This document shows positions 1-31,969 of a stretch of 64,000 nucleotides of DNA, piece after piece. Position numbers and translations under genes: made by a program. The notes under the pieces were generated by a model. That model saw nothing but the letters and a program-made list of their open reading frames with translations, was not told the DNA's origin and did no database searches. The DNA lies in contig WEDG01001415.1 of assembly GCA_017591395.1 (NCBI GenBank), positions 115,001-179,000 on the forward strand, read 5' to 3'. Source of the stretch: Schistocephalus solidus. Its lineage: Eukaryota; Platyhelminthes; Cestoda; Diphyllobothriidea; Diphyllobothriidae. Position 1 is the stretch's first letter; each line of letters begins with the position of its first letter.

Positions 1-19
1 GTATTAGTGACAACTTAAC

Positions 20-170
20 AGTGCCGACAAAGACTAGGGAAACTGGAATGGCCATTTCGGGCTCATTGGCAACTATCAAGCCAGGTGACGCCCCACCCGA
101 GGCTCGAACCCGCGACCTGTTGATCAGAAGTCCAACGCACTAACAATTGAAGAAGCTCTCGCTGTTATCT
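20..170 (-). mobile_element. tRNA-headed SINE with hammerhead-like body, divergent copy
   Basis: On the minus strand this carries a B-box-like GGTTCGAGCC and a decayed version of the CTGATGA / GAAATGGCCATT body seen intact at 51.7 kb. It shares the terminal 'CCCTAGTCTTTGTCGG' signature. It is old and degraded, lying in the last intron of the XPR1 gene. Confidence 0.6.
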
Positions 171-2099
171 CCAGTTGATCGAGGCAATTATGGTCAACAA
201 CCGAGACGATCGCTCTCCGCCTAAATACTACCCTCATGTCTTTACTAGTTGCTTTGGCCGAAACACACTGTGTGACCCATGACTTCACAAAGCAATTACC
301 TTACCGATGGCACGGCACGAAACCGGACTGGCTAGCATTACCCTCCACCCTCCAATTCGCACCCCTCCCTCTTAACACGCGGGTATCGACTCCTACCTCC
401 TCGCCGGGGTTTACGCCGCTGATCCTCGTCACCACCACTCCCCCTTCTCGTGCCGTCTATCTCACCAGTCACAATTATTTCATTCACCCAATTAACAGTA
501 CAACCAGTGCAACCGACAGTCTCCACCAGCACCGTCGAGCAGCAGTATTGCGCTGCATCTATCTCCTCCCTCGCCCACCTTGCTACCGATGGCAAGAAAA
601 CGCCATGACGACCGAAGGTTGGTGCTCGAGAAGAGGCTGACAACCAGCTCGGACTCAGAATGCACCGATTAACGTGTGTCGTTAACTCGTTCGGCCCCTC
701 TATTCGTCCAACACTAACACCAACAAATCGTAAGAATTTTGACTTATCCGTTTAATGCTGACTAGCTTTGAACTGTCCATGGCTGACTGCTGGCCAGCTT
801 GCGTGGGTTTTGTCTCATTCACAAAGGCAGTGTGCCCATTGGCTTCCCCCGTTACCCGGAGTACTAGTCAGTCGTCGTTGCTTTGATACGCTCGGGCGTG
901 TCGGTAAGGCGGCGTTCCACGCTGGTCGTGTGACTTCCGGCTGGCTTTTTCAATCAAACAATTAGCGCACCAGAGGACAGTCATCTTCGATTAAGGAGGA
1001 GTTGTTAATTGTCATGGGTATGCAGTAGCATAGCGACTGAACTCTATAAATAATACTGTAACTCCCGTGTACGAATTACCCGTAGCTGATAATGTCCCAG
1101 CGATCGCATCTACTTATTCTCTTTTCACGAGTGTCGGCTGTGGACCGCGTGTGACTTTCCCACTCATAACCATGTCTAAACTGATTCGAGTTTTGTGTGC
1201 AGTGCCCAGTAAGTAGGATGTAGGTCTATGGTTTGGTTGGGTGAACCCATCGAGGACAAACTTTCGAGGCCCAGTCTGGCCATCTTCTTAATGAATTGGC
1301 CAATGGCGTTAGCTCTATCATAGGAAAAACTGTGATTCTGATGCTGTACGCGGCTAAAGGCCAAATACAGTTTCTCCTCACGGTTGACTGTAAGCTGGTG
1401 TTAGCGCAATCTTCTGGTGATAAGTTTGCCCGTTTCGCCAACATATCTCGCATGGCAATTTTGTCATGGCATGCTAACTCTTCTGTCACTGATAGCTCAC
1501 CTTCTGGTCTCATTACTTGCTTTTTGAGGGGTTATTCTGGTTTTTGAGATCTGCCAATCCCAACTCGTTTAAGATTGCGTGCCGTGACCTCTAGAACATT
1601 TTTTTCAGACCAACGATCGTGAGTCAGAACTCCGGCTTTGTCCCACTCGGCCGCTCAAAGCGGGGCTGCCTGGGACACTTGCGTGTGAAAGGCTTCGAAT
1701 AAGCGTTGTTTCCAACTAAGGCATCTCCCTTCTTCAAATTGTTGTCGTCATAGGCTGCTTGAGCTCACTTGAAAGGAGTTCTGGTACAATTGTGCTTGGG
1801 GTCAACTGGGTGATTGCTTGTGAATTGGACCTACCTAAGAGCCCCATAACAGCTGTACAGCTATTCACTCTGCCACAACGAATTAAGATTTTCTTGTTGA
1901 AAGTTTTTGAATGACACCTTAAAAAAGAATATTCCTCTCTCCTACGGTAGCCTGATACATCAGGATTGGGACCCCGGTCGTGTGTGTGGTACATGCAGAT
2001 GACCTGTTTAACATTGTTAGCCACAGAGCGCAATTTCATCACCAGTTGTCAGGCCATCTCCAACAATCAGTAAGCGCGTGGGAGGGAGAGAGATATGGT
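171..2099. other. intronic sequence, no recognisable gene
   Basis: ORFs here are short and show no family signature. About 1013-1110 contains a block (GTATGCAGTAGCATA ... CCCGTA) that recurs at 3610-3680, so part of it is repetitive. I see nothing else I can support. Confidence 0.5.
1013..1110 (+). repeat. interspersed repeat shared with 3610-3680
   Basis: Begins GTATGCAGTAGCATA and ends with ACTCCCGTGTACGAATTACCC. The second copy has TATGCAGTAGCATA, then CATACTGTAACTCC and GTATGAGTAACCCGTA. Element type unknown; neither copy is coding. Confidence 0.55.
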
Positions 2100-2310
2100 G
2101 GTACCGACACAGCACATCTGATGCTTTTAAATCTATCACGACGCACACAGAGTCATGGCCTGGAAAGTTGTTAACTGTCGGGATAACCCGGTATTTCGCA
2201 GGACTGGGAGACTGTTCACAATGGCTTCTTATCAATGTAGCCTTTGCGATACTCACGCTTCCGTACGGAAGCCTGGCGCATGTAGCGGGGACGAGGTAAT
2301 GTGTGACACG
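2100..2310 (+). mobile_element. RTE zinc-finger LINE, 3'-end fragment
   Basis: Resembles the 3' UTR of the zinc-finger LINE at 34.8-35.2 kb: CTATCACG, TGGCCTGGAAAGTTG, CTGTCGGGATAACC and the CAATGGCTTCTT block occur in the same order. No coding sequence; strongly diverged. Confidence 0.5.
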
Positions 2311-2649
2311 CGTAGACAGACTGGATAGCAGAAGGAGATGCAATTGCCTGAAATTTCGTGATTATACTAGAACCCATCATCAGAGACAGCATCAGATAAG
2401 GGAACGGTACGCCCCAGGAATTGCAGTATTAATAGGATGCAGTTACCATGCTACCGCATATCTATGATATGGAGGTGGTTGCTCTTGGGGCAATAATTGG
2501 TTGATGGCCGGTATTCGACTGTTAATCGCTGAAATTTCATCACCCGTGTTGGACGTTCGCGTAATGATTGCTCGACCATCTGGCTCACCGACTCTGACTG
2601 TAGGAGCAATGTTCACCTGCACCCTCCATGCTTGGCTACTTAATTACCT

Positions 2650-3410
2650 CAAGCTGACGCAGCATCGAATGTGAAGAGAGGAGATCATCGCACTTGTTAA
2701 TAAACTGGGGGCCACTGAAACACGACTCAAGCAGCTCGCGTCCCACGCGACTGTCGCCTATCACGGGAATTTAGACCTCGTCGAACTTGATTGTGTGGGC
2801 GAGCCTCGTCGAAGGACTTGGGAACTGGAACAACTGGAACAACAGCAACCACCCCAGTCAGTTAAAAACGCAGTTGCCAAAAGGCGCTATAACGGCGCGT
2901 TCAAACGTAATGTCATGAACCGAAAGACAAGGTTACCGATTTACACTAGCTTAGACGGGTATTCAGAGAAAACGGCTACCCGCGCAAATTTTCCAACTGG
3001 TGCATACGCAAACTAGACGCGAGGTTCAATCGTACCGACCCAAAGTTTTGTCGAGCTATCCCCTATGTCAAGACTCACTGTCACCGCAAGTAACCTCTGG
3101 AGTCGTTTATCGGACCTGCTGCAGTTACGACACAAAGCAAATATGCTGGAGGAAACGGAAGACTGCTCTAGACGCAAATGACCTCACGCGTGACAGCAGT
3201 GCGGAGAAAAATATGCCAGTTCTAAATATTCGGCTCATTCAACGAGACTCAGTCACGCATTCAAGTTCGACGATACCGAAATTCCCGCGATAGGTGATAA
3301 TCGCGTGAGCCGTGGGCTGCTGGAGTCATGGCTCATTGGCCCCCAGTCTAGTAACAAGTGCAACAACCTTCTCTTCCATATTCAATGCTGAGTCCTAGTT
3401 TAAGCAAATG
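2650..3410 (+). mobile_element. Penelope-like retroelement relic: RT C-terminus and GIY-YIG endonuclease
   Basis: Read across frames, the plus strand gives a VFRENGYPRKFSNWCIRKLD segment (the NGYP motif closing Penelope-type RTs). Next comes SGVVYRTCCSY (degraded GIY-YIG start), and then AHSTRLSHAFKFDD, GDNRVSRGLLESWLIGPQS and NKCNN, the helical end of this endonuclease. At least one frameshift and several stops break it. Known PLEs pair an RT with a GIY-YIG nuclease in this order. It sits in the last intron of XPR1 in the window. Confidence 0.75.
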
Positions 3411-3609
3411 AATTAGCCCGGTATGGAGGGCGCCAGTGAACAGGTCTTTTATGTCAAAATCGTTGAACCAGACGACCAAGAAATCATCACCTCAACATGC
3501 AACACGGATGATTAAATTTCAGTGTTTACCAATTGAATACCGGTCATGAAACAACTTTCGTTCCAAGAGCAACCACCCTCAAATGAATAATTGAGCCGTT
3601 TATTGTTGA

Positions 3610-3680
3610 ACGTATGCAGTAGCATACTGTAACTCCATGTGTATGAGTAACCCGTACCTGGTGCTGTCTCCGATGAAGGG
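3610..3680 (+). repeat. second copy of the 1013-1110 repeat
   Basis: Shares TATGCAGTAGCATA and GTATGAGTAACCCGTA-type segments with the copy at 1013-1110, with a deletion in between. Function unknown. Confidence 0.5.
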
Positions 3681-3681
3681 T

Positions 3682-4309
3682 TCGGACATTAATCCGAAGC
3701 GTCAGGCGAATAAGACCCTAGTTCCCCCATCATATTTACTTCTTCTGAACTTCACGCACAAGTCCTCATTGGAACGTTTACTCTACAGAGCACGCAGTAA
3801 ACACCATCAAGTAATGCAAATATATATTTTTGTACAGGACTCGTGATGATTTGTCGAAAACGATCGTTCACTCGCACTGACATGCCGCGGTTTTCGTTTG
3901 AATTTTCGCCGATCTGAGATAGTTTGAGAGCAGATGCGATACATAGATGTACCAGAGGAAGCAGTCAGACGAACTCAGTGGCAGATGACAACCATACCTC
4001 CAGCTACGAGACGTACTAAATAAATGCGTATGCTATTTAGATCGAAATCAGTAAGGCAGTGAAATGTCTACTTTTTGTTCTAAAAATAACTACGCAACGC
4101 TTGCGCTGAAAACCAGAAAAAAGTGAACAAGCCAATTGCTTCTCGGGTTCAAATGGTGGTGACGCACGTCTCAGCTCCGAGCTGGCCCCGGATCAGTTTG
4201 CAGGGTATCTTAACCGACGTTTTCCTGTCTCAAAAGCCAGTTTATGTTCTAAAAAGACTTCAACTTTATCATAAAACCTAGAGTTTGAAGAGGTGGGGAA
4301 GGAACTCAC
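3682..4309. other. intron after XPR1 exon 9, unrecognised
   Basis: No coding match, repeat or RNA gene seen. The donor of exon 9 is at 4309; the matching acceptor is outside the window. Confidence 0.5.
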
Positions 4310-24956
<20,647 letters not shown>

Positions 24957-25599
24957 CCTTGAGCAATGCCCTGTTTCAAACTGACTAATTACTTCGACTT
25001 TGCCTTCAAGGTCAAGGTCAGCTCATGTTATAAAGTGTGTCAAATTCAGAGGCGAGTCTCATTTGTAAAGGCCTCGCAATAACAGGATATCATTGTTAAG
25101 ATCTGCGGAGATGCTGCAGATTCATCAAATTCTGGAGAAGTTGGCTGAGATAAATAAAGAAAAGAGAGACAGTATGAGTGAAAACTGATCTAAAGCAGGT
25201 GACGTTCTGTAAAATCTTTGCAGTTGTGAAAGTAAAACCGAAGAGGTCACTGGGATAAAATTACCTCTAAACCCAGAACTATGCAACGAAGACTAGGCTT
25301 GACAACAAATTGGATCATACATAAGGTGTAACGGAGGTTAAACAACCAAAAAATATTATACAATAAAAGAGAAACTTTAGGGCAAACGTTAGGCAGGCGC
25401 ATATGTGTCCTGTGCAAGGGTGGCGAGGAAAGAATTTTTTATCTTCCAATTGCTAAAAATTGGGGAAATTCGTCCCTGTCGGTGGGCAGATTTACCACCT
25501 TCAAATCTTATTTTCATATTTCTATTAGTCTGGGATATTACGCACGCATTTTTTTTATAAACCCCCTTCATATGCTCTGTTAACAGAATTCAACGCACT
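24957..25599. other. upstream of the XPR1 start
   Basis: Would contain the 5' UTR and promoter. I see no clear TATA box or initiator. A tandem TGACCTTGA-type pair lies near 25000-25020 on the minus strand; significance unknown. Confidence 0.35.
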
Positions 25600-26640
25600 T
25601 CAAATTATTAAGGGAAAAAGGTATGAGCCTTTCAGTACCCTATTTTCAGCTTAAACGTGCGGGTGGTATGAAGAGAAACCATGCAGTTTGCATTCGTTTA
25701 AAAAGGACAATAAAATATGATTGATTGGGGCGTGAGTCTCGAGGGTAAAGTTCAATCTCTCATCACTGGGACACATTTTGGAACATTAATCTGTCAAGGT
25801 TCCTTTTAAAGCTTTCTAGTGATGGTAAAATCACAACAGCTGCGGGGAGGGAATTCTATGGTCTGACCGCTCTGATAGAGAAGGAGAACTTGCGCTCATC
25901 TAGTCTGCCTGCTGAAGGCCCAGTTGCGTTGGGGTATAAAATTCAAAGCATTTCACAAAAGCCAGACAGCTTAGCAAGCCCTTCACAATTCCGTATGTAT
26001 ATTGGAGATCCCCGCACATTTGCCTAGGACTCAAAATGAATAGCTCTAGATTTGTTAGGCAGGTTGCATATGACAAGCAGCTTTGACACTTAACCATCTC
26101 TTTTGAACTCTTCGAGACTGTTCTGATCTTGAACTGTCCAGGGTCCCAAGGCTTGCATGAAGTATTCCAAATATGGCCCAAGGACTATTCCAAGAGTCTT
26201 GGGGATAAGATATTCCCAGAAATCCAGAAAGACTCTCCTGATGGCGGGTAACACCGGCCTTGCGCTCTTCGCCACTCTCGAGCAATAAGAGGATGGTTTT
26301 AAGTAATTGGTTGTTAACACACTGAGGTCCTTTCGTGATGCCACGTCTTGTAGGGCTGCATTGTTGGGAAAGTAGCTTCTACAGTTGGTGGATCCGGCTG
26401 GGTTTCTCAGTTGAAGTACTGTACACTAATCGACGTTTAACCGCAAAATGTATTGATTCAACCACTCCTCTAACATAGTTATTTTGATATGCAGTCTAAC
26501 TTCGTCGACAGTGCCCTGGATTACACTCCAGATTTGCATGTCGCCAGCAAACGTTACAGCTTCACATTCCATATAGCTAATACAATCGTGAACGAAGGAA
26601 GATAGAATCAGTCCAGCACTTCTTTACAAAAAGAGTTTTC
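25600..26640 (-). mobile_element. CR1-like LINE, 5'-truncated and decayed copy
   Basis: The minus strand carries the C-terminal half of the RT protein (NLELFILSPRQMCGDL; FFEFY in scrambled frames) and, to the left, the family 3' end AGGGTACTGAAAGGCTCATACC then TTCCC. Same family as 27810-29700, more degraded. Confidence 0.75.
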
Positions 26641-27020
26641 TATTCAGATCACCGAAACCTGTCCTACCAACAACGCTGTGAGCTTATAAGCCTTGATCCG
26701 CTATGGCTTCGTAGATTACAGAAGGGACTATTTTTACTGTTTAAACTTCTAAACAGTCGTACATTTAACCCCCTTATATCTCTGAGGCACCTCGACCACT
26801 CTCGGCGCACCAGTCATCGAGATGTATTTTTATTTCTTCCTTTGACACGCACAGTTAGATACCGACAGTTTTTTTCGGTAAACGCTATAGCAATCTGGAA
26901 TAAGCTACCTAGAAGTATCAAAATTCAGCAAAGCTATCCCTTGTTTACGCGAACTGTCACTAGTTTTCTACATTCAGGACACCTTCCAAAACTTTTGGGT
27001 GCTGACTCTGTCGAAGCTCT
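26640..27020 (+). mobile_element. C-terminal relic of a second LINE family
   Basis: Plus strand: YQQRCELISLDPLWLRRLQK near 26670, then HSRRTSHRDVFLFLPLTRTV and FFSVNAIAIWNKLPRSIKIQ. 'LxxLGLxPLWxRR' and 'FxxxAxxIWNxLP' are the closing motifs of CR1/L2/jockey-type LINE proteins. A TTGACCTTGCCTGTAAACTGGC plus AATA repeat at 27361-27408 may be this element's 3' tail. Confidence 0.6.
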
Positions 27021-27329
27021 CTTCGGTTCTGATGGCGTTCACGGACTCTGAATTCTGTGCCGGTCTTCATGCTGAGGGGAAAAATTACTGACTCTGCAGA
27101 CCTCAATCGGCTTATTTCTCAGTCGACAGCGAACAGCCGCTCGCCGACATACCTGCTGGTGCAGAATACCGGATCCGTACTACTGAATGGAGAGGTTCTT
27201 CACCGGGGACCTGCGTTAACGCGTCCCTGTCCAGAACTTTAATTATTCAATAAGCTGCAGTTTTTTCTCCTGAAAACACATGAAACAACGATCAGGAGTT
27301 TTTTTCACTGTCAGCTTGACCCTCTACTG

Positions 27330-27332
<3 letters not shown>

Positions 27333-27361
<29 letters not shown>
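27333..27361. repeat. (TA)n microsatellite
   Basis: About 14 TA units. Confidence 0.95.
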
Positions 27362-27363
<2 letters not shown>

Positions 27364-27379
27364 ACCTTGCCTGTAAACT

Positions 27380-27408
27380 GGCAATAAATAAATAAAATAA
27401 ATAAATAT
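27380..27408 (+). repeat. (AAAT)n microsatellite, likely LINE tail
   Basis: AATAAATAAATAAAATAAAT repeat directly after TGTAAACTGGC; simple tails like this end CR1/L2-type LINEs. Confidence 0.8.
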
Positions 27409-27409
27409 T

Positions 27410-27790
27410 AGGAACAGACTGAATCCTAATACTACTGCCTGTGGAATTCCACTCTCGACTGCAGCAGAAATTGACCTCTACTGGGGATGCACACAACTTG
27501 GTGCTGTCGCACGAGGAAGTTGTCAGGAGGTTGGTTCTGATTCAAATACCTTGTGGCTATGAAAGCAGTCTCTGGTGTGGCACAGTGTCAAAGGCCTTTA
27601 GAAAGTCAATGAAGGGGCTATGAACCACTTGCCCATCTTCAAGAGTCCGGGTCAAGTTTGGAAGAAATTGAAGAAATTTGTCATGCAGGATCTTCCTTGT
27701 CAGAACCCCTGTTGGCATTATTATAACAGGCTGTGATTCTCTAGGAATTGCGCCAATTCCCTCTTTATGATCGTTCCATAACCTTACCAA
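27410..27790 (-). mobile_element. CR1-like LINE, internal RT fragment
   Basis: Minus strand: FLKAFDTVPHQRLLS (RT motif A) preceded by PVIIMPTGVLTRK-type degraded sequence. It corresponds to the same RT region as 28980-29060, so it is a separate copy. Confidence 0.7.
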
Positions 27791-27809
27791 GGATGCGTTT
27801 CAAGCTTCA

Positions 27810-29700
27810 ATTCAATTCAATTTAATTTATTGAGGGAAATAGGCATGGGCCTTTGAGTACCCTATTTGTAACGTAAAATTAAGTGCGGTATACAGAGAAA
27901 CCATGTGGGTTGCAAAGGTACAAAGGGCGGTCATAAAATATGACAAGTGGTGCAGGACTCTCGAGGGTTAAGATAAATTCCTCATCGCTCAGGCTCGTTG
28001 CGGAACATAAAACTGTCAAGGTTACTTTTAAAGCTTTCCAGTGATGGTGACATCACAACGTCTTCAGGGAGGGCATTCCATGGTTTAACCACTCTGACAG
28101 AGAAGGAGAACTTGCGCACATCCAGTCTCGCCTGCTGGACACGCAGTTTCAATGGGTGACCTCGGAGATGGGTCGTGGCGGCAAATTCAAAGAAGTCCGA
28201 GAATTCCAGGTAACAATCCAATCCCTTCACAATGCGGAATGTCTGCAGGAGATAACCACGCATTTGCCTATAACTCAAAGGGAACAGATTAAGATTCATT
28301 AGGCGGGTTGGATATGGCAAGGAGCTTTGACTTCTAACCATTTTGGTGGCTTTCCTCTGGACTCTTTCGAGGCAGTTCTGATCTTGAACTGTCCAGGGTT
28401 TCCAGGCGTGCATAGCATATTCCAAATGTGGCCTAATGAATGTTCCAAAGGTCTTAGCGAAAAGATCTTCATCGAAATCCAAAAAGGCTCGTCTGATGGC
28501 ATGCAACACCGAAATTGCCCTCTTCGCCACTTTCGAGCAGTGAGACGATGGTTTTTAAGGTGGTGGTCGTCAGCACACCAAGGTCCTTTTGGGTTTCCAC
28601 GTCTTTTTAAGGCTTCATCGTTGAGAAAGTAACTTCTACTTTCGGCAGATCCAGACGGGTTGCCTAAGCGAAGTATTGTACACTTATCGACGTTGAACCG
28701 CAAAAGCCAATGATTCGACCACTCCTCCAACCGAGTTAGGTTGATCTGCAGTTTATCTTCGTCAGCAGGGCTCTGGATTACATTCCAGATTTTAATGTCG
28801 TCGGCAAACATTGCTGCTTCACAGTCGAGATTCCTGACACAATCGTTCATGTATATTAAAAACAGTATTGGCCCTAGTACTGAACCCCGAGGAACCCCAC
28901 TCTCGACCGCAGCAGAACTTGACCTCTCTTGGCCGATGCACACAGCCTGGTGCCGACCCACGAGGAAGTTTTCGATCCACTTGAGGAGGTTACCTCTGAT
29001 TCCAATTCTTTCTAGCTTGTACAGCAGTCTCTCGTGCGGCACAGTATCGAAGGCCTTGCACTTTGTCACCCAGGTCTGGCGTCTGATTTTGTGTTCGGGA
29101 GTTATATGTGCCAGCTTCCAATCAACAGGAAATGTTCCAGAGTCAAATTACCTTTGAAAGAGCACTGAAAGAAATGTATAAATTTTCCTGGAGAGTTCTT
29201 CGAGAAGCTTGGGTGGAAGTTTAACTGGTTCTGGGGATTTCATCCATTTAAGTTCCTTTAATTCCCTTCGGATCAGTACTCTTGAAAACAGGATATGGTG
29301 AAGGCTTGGAGTCGGCAGTTCCTCCGCGGAGGGACGAAGAAATTTTGCGCCGTTTGTGTAAATCACGCGGAAGCATCTTTAAAATATTCCGTTTTATCAC
29401 CTTTTTAAGCAACATCGATGCCTGCGATAATCCTAATCATCGGGATTTGATGCCTATTCTTTTTACATCTGTGGACGTAGATGTAGACTTAGTTGAGATT
29501 ATTCATTGCCTTTTGCAGCAAATTCTTATCAAATTTCTGACGCATTTTACGAATATACCTTCTCAGTTCGTTCATCGGTTGTATACTTGTTAGAATATCC
29601 AGCTTGCTTAGTCTCACAGAATTTTCTTCCCAATTTCTGCTTCTTGTTTCTTTCCTTTATGAAGTTGCTATTTAGTCACCCAGGTCGCTCGTTTTGGTAG
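27810..29700 (-). mobile_element. CR1-like LINE, most complete minus-strand copy
   Basis: Reading leftward: SPEPVKLPPKLLEELSRKIY near 29220, KAFDTVPHERLLYKLERIGI near 29040, SGVPRGSVLGPILFLIYMND near 28890, the catalytic AAMFADDIKIW near 28800, then GTFIRPHLEYAMHAWKPW near 28410 and LFPLSYRQMRG near 28270. Closing FSFSVRVVKPWNALPEDVV is near 28080. The catalytic YADD is changed to FADD. A frameshift near 28580 splits the protein. The 3' end shares the GCCTATTTCCCTCAATAAAT signature. Its endonuclease part is absent, so it is 5'-truncated, as LINE insertions usually are. Confidence 0.85.
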
Positions 29701-30470
29701 ACAATCCTGCGTGGGCAGTGACTGTCTGTGAACTGCATAGGAACATTTCTAAAAAAACATTGAGGTCAAGTCAAGATCGGTCAAATATACGTTAATTTCA
29801 TTACAATTACCATCTACTTAATTGATTTAAATCCTATAGCTTAAAATGTTGGCCTTGACATGATTGCCAAAGTCAAATTGGATGGTAAGGGTGGAACCGA
29901 TATTATAAGAATAGACACAAAATCTCATATAGTGTGGAGAACGATTGAAAATTTACTGTTCACATGTGTCTTGCAGGGTCCAAACCAAACGGACTTGATC
30001 TAGTACATGAAACTGGAACTTCATTAAAATGCTTGTTCAAATTATTTCCGTATATAATCGGATATGTTCATTTCAGCTCTTCCTTGGCATTAGTAAGCTG
30101 CTTAGAGCATAAAAATGTTAAACTTACATTCACGTATCAAACGTTTTTCAGTTTTATGAGTTTCAAGTAACCAATGAGTCAGTAATGCATGAATTAAGCG
30201 AAAACACAGTCCTCAAAGGCATAAGAATACTGAACCCAAAAAACAGGACAGCACTAAAACTAATGTTTTTGATTAAAAGTTCTAGAATTATGAAATCATG
30301 GGACTAAATCTTTGGAGATACACTTGTTCTTGAGAATGTGCTGGTCTGATCATTGACTCTGGAGCGAGTTCATCTTATTTCTCCTTGGAGGTTAGAATTC
30401 ACTTCGAAGAATTCAATTTGCTTCCGGTATTAATTTTTCGGAAAACCACTTTCTGAATTCCGACCGTGTC

Positions 30471-30477
<7 letters not shown>
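29701..30477. other. AT-rich spacer, unrecognised
   Basis: No gene or repeat family recognised. Confidence 0.4.
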
Positions 30478-30503
<26 letters not shown>

Positions 30504-30620
30504 GTGGTTGATTGTCTTCGACCCAAATGTTCATTGAAATTTTTGGTCTGACCCTTAAAAGTCATGTCCGAAGCACCTGACTCCATGTCCTGCACTTAAT
30601 AATTTAAGAAATTATTTCCC

Positions 30621-30672
<52 letters not shown>
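30478..30672 (+). mobile_element. retrozyme-like repeat fragment between two (TA)n tracts
   Basis: 30504-30622 matches the 354-bp unit (GTGGTTGATTGTCTTCGACC through CATGTCCTGCACTTAATAA). It is flanked by (TA)n at 30478-30503 and 30623-30672. No ribozyme remains. The right breakpoint (CCCCGATATA) is the same as in the copy at 8141. Confidence 0.8.
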
Positions 30673-30675
<3 letters not shown>

Positions 30676-30689
30676 TGATCCTACACAAA

Positions 30690-31600
30690 GGCGCCGGTCG
30701 AAAATTATCTCTGAAACACCAGTACTTTATTAATGGCACTGCATTAAAAGAGGTAGAAACACACACAGATCTGGGCATGTAGACAACTGCAAATTTGATG
30801 CCCTCAGACCACGGGTAGAAAGCATTACAGAGGGCAACATTTACACTGCATTGTAACAGACGTGCGTTTAAAATATTCCCCCCTGATCTCTTCGGAAAAG
30901 AATATGGCATCTTCGTGAGAGCACACTTAGATTACGGAATACCAGCCTGGATACCGTGAAGGAAGAAAGATGATGACCTCCTCGAACAGGTGCGACGGAG
31001 AGCAACGAAGATTGTCAACGGTTTTAAGAATTGACCGTACCATAACAGATTGAAAAAGCTTGATTTATTTCCTCTTACCTACAGGCACTTACGGTGTAAC
31101 CTGCTCTGGACATTCCGGATTATCCGGGGCCATGTTTCCTCCCTGAGATTGGAGGATTTCTTCGAGTTTGCCTGCACAACTCATCTGCATGGTCATCCTT
31201 ACAAGGTCAATAGCGAACGCACGCGATTGAACCTCCGAAAGTTTTTTTCAGCCAACGAGTGGTACGAGCTTGGAACTCGTTACCAAGTGAGATGGTTACC
31301 TCTGACAGCATTTTTGATTTTAAAAGAAGGCTTGATGACATAATATTTGACAAAAGATGACTCTCGCCACATGATTACTTAAAACCAGCCTTTTTAAAAT
31401 TTCGGTTTCTAATTATCTCCCACAATGTTTCGCCTATAGATGTGAACACGCATTTGAAGGTATGTTATGCTTTGACTCAATTTTTTTTAATGTTCACCAT
31501 TTTTTATATTGACTGTACACATGGAATTATAGTTTTATATTAATAGGGTCATCAAGGGCACTGCCTGTAACCCTTCAAAATATACATATACAATATTACA
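30690..31600 (+). mobile_element. CR1-like LINE, 3' half
   Basis: Plus strand: LNGTALKEVETHTDLG near 30730, GIFVRAHLDYGIPAWIP near 30910, LKKLDLFPLTYRHLRCNLLW near 31060 and FFEFACTTHLHGHPYKV near 31160. Then the shared 3' end ATTAATAGGGTCATCAAGGG near 31540. RT core missing. Confidence 0.8.
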
Positions 31601-31639
31601 CTCGTGTTTAGTGAAAACAATGAATGTGGAATACGACTG

Positions 31640-31940
31640 TATCCTCGAGACTTCTTAGCTCAGTTTCATGTTCTGGAGGTCTTCGGGTAGGAAATTATTG
31701 ATGATTATCAGTCCTTATGATGGAATGTTTTATTTCTCTGTCAAGTGCAACACATATCTTAGCATAAAAGTTGAGAATCCATTTCTGAGGCTATTTGCGT
31801 GCACAGTTCAATGTTTCTGCAAGGTTCGCTCATCGTAATTACACTTAACCGATTCTTAGATTTTGAAGTCATTTGCATTTACAACCCCGCCAAATTTCAG
31901 TTCTGTCATGAAGTCATTCACGTAGACCAAGAACCATACA
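31640..31940 (-). mobile_element. CR1-like LINE, RT fragment
   Basis: Minus strand: FLVYVNDFMTELKFGGVVNA followed by NDFKI, the RT stretch leading into the catalytic motif (FADDIKIW in the 28.8 kb copy, here NANDFKI). The RTE element starts just to its right. Confidence 0.6.
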
Positions 31941-31969
31941 CGGCCGAGAGCTGGACCATGATGTTTCCA

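Noticed and set aside
1226..1547. Overlapping 80-95 codon ORFs on both strands
   Set aside because: No family motif on either strand; opposite-strand open frames of this size arise by chance.
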